Assembly (NCBI GenBank): GCA_028829895.1
Contig: CM054179.1
Coordinates: 46,509,891 to 46,573,890, forward strand
DNA: 64,000 nucleotides
Direction of reading: 5' to 3'
From: Sinotaia quadrata
Lineage: Eukaryota; Mollusca; Gastropoda; Architaenioglossa; Viviparidae
Shown piece by piece: positions 63,185-64,000 of this stretch (positions are counted from its first letter, which is position 1; every line of letters begins with the position of its first letter). A model generated the notes under the pieces. That model saw nothing but the letters and a program-made list of their open reading frames with translations. It ran no database searches and had not been told where the DNA came from. The position numbers were made by a program, and so were the translations under genes.

Positions 63185-63369
63185 GTGTTTATTTTTCATT
63201 TAACCAGAGATACAGGTTTTGTTACGTCAAGTGTTTATTTTTCATTTAACCAGAGATACAGGTTTTGTTACGTCAAGTGTTTATTTTTCATTTAACCAGA
63301 GATACAGGTTTTGTTACGTCAAGTGTTTATTTTTCATTTAACCAGAGATACAGGTTTTGTTACGTCAAG
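63185..63369. repeat. 46-base tandem repeat, 4 copies
   Basis: Unit gtgtttatttttcatttaac plus cagagatacaggttttgtta plus cgtcaa; copies essentially identical. Confidence 0.96.
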
Positions 63370-63574
63370 AATCTAGTAAATAAGGAGTACGGTTCTTCCT
63401 TGTCTGGATGTGCAGAGAGCGATTATTTCCCTTCGTTCCCTCTGGCTGTTTAGTGCATGAGGACATGTATGAATTACCTTCCTTGTTTGAAATGCGGTAA
63501 ACAAAATTGCTTGCTGTTCTCTCACTTACCTCAGGCGAGCAAGTGTGCAAAGACTTGTACCCAGCATCATCTAG

Positions 63575-63800
63575 CACTGTGTGCAAACACTTTTCTAGCT
63601 CCTTTAGTACTGTTGTCATCCAATGTTGTGTGCAAACACTTCTCTAGCTCCTTTGATACTGTTGTCATCCAATGTTGTGTGCAAACACTTCTCTAGCTCC
63701 TTTGATACTGTTGTCATCCAACACTGTGAGCAGACACTTGGTTAGCTCCTTTGATACTTTTGTCATCCAATGTTGTGTGCAAACACTTCGCTATCTCCCT
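63575..63800. repeat. 49-base tandem repeat, about 4.5 copies
   Basis: Unit contains gtgtgcaaacacttctctag, ctcctttgatactgttgtca and tccaatgtt. Confidence 0.94.
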
Positions 63801-63840
63801 TGGTATTGCCATCGTTCAACTCTGTGTGTATTTGATACAA

Positions 63841-63842
<2 letters not shown>

Positions 63843-63915
<73 letters not shown>
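63843..63915. repeat. (GT)n microsatellite
   Basis: About 36 GT units near the right edge. Confidence 0.98.
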
Positions 63916-63919
<4 letters not shown>

Positions 63920-64000
63920 TATGTAATAGGACAGAAGAGTGGCATTGTGTACACATGTGCATGTGGCTTGTGTTTGTGTGTGGGGGTGGGGGTGGGTGGG

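Overview
The window is animal nuclear DNA. It is AT-rich, its genes are split into small exons by GT-AG introns, and it is full of microsatellites, minisatellites and decayed retroelements. The receptor modules present and the repeat landscape fit a mollusc, probably a gastropod, but no marker in the window fixes the taxon. I see no tRNA or rRNA gene, no operon and no CRISPR array.

The main content is a tandem pair of related cell-surface receptor genes on the + strand. Gene 1 (11335-36632, 5' end not found) can be rebuilt from 13 exons whose splice phases all agree. Its order is EGF, a SEA-like region over three exons, EGF, a group-A SRCR domain over two exons, a laminin-type EGF plus calcium-binding EGF exon, two Ig-like domains, one transmembrane helix, a Tyr/Asp-rich juxtamembrane exon, and a long acidic tail carrying repeated Tyr-Leu-x-Pro motifs. 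Gene 2 (55379 to beyond the right edge) has the same Ig1-Ig2-transmembrane core. In place of the EGF/SEA/SRCR modules it has a Ser/Thr-rich mucin-like stalk fused to Ig1 in one exon. Its cytoplasmic exons would lie past 64000. A possible signal-peptide exon lies at 50239-50313.

Layout: 1-4.4 kb is non-coding with minisatellites. 4.9-9.8 kb holds stacked, decayed LINE copies with a reverse transcriptase and a C-terminal restriction-like endonuclease, ending in TAA runs. 10-36.6 kb is gene 1, with introns full of tandem arrays, an LTR-like remnant and copies of a dispersed repeat. 36.6-55 kb is intergenic: a second LTR-like remnant, many arrays, and a block that repeats the sequence at 0.6-1.1 kb. 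55.4-64 kb is gene 2, with a minus-strand open fragment inside its first large intron.

By inference, both proteins are single-pass surface receptors that share a membrane-proximal core but have different ectodomains. The gene 1 tail has no kinase and looks like a multivalent phosphotyrosine docking scaffold. This would suit an immune or scavenger-type recognition receptor, but the ligand and signalling route cannot be read from the sequence. The last tail motif of gene 1 lies in a different frame from the rest, so either the end of that gene is damaged or there is a local indel in the assembly.
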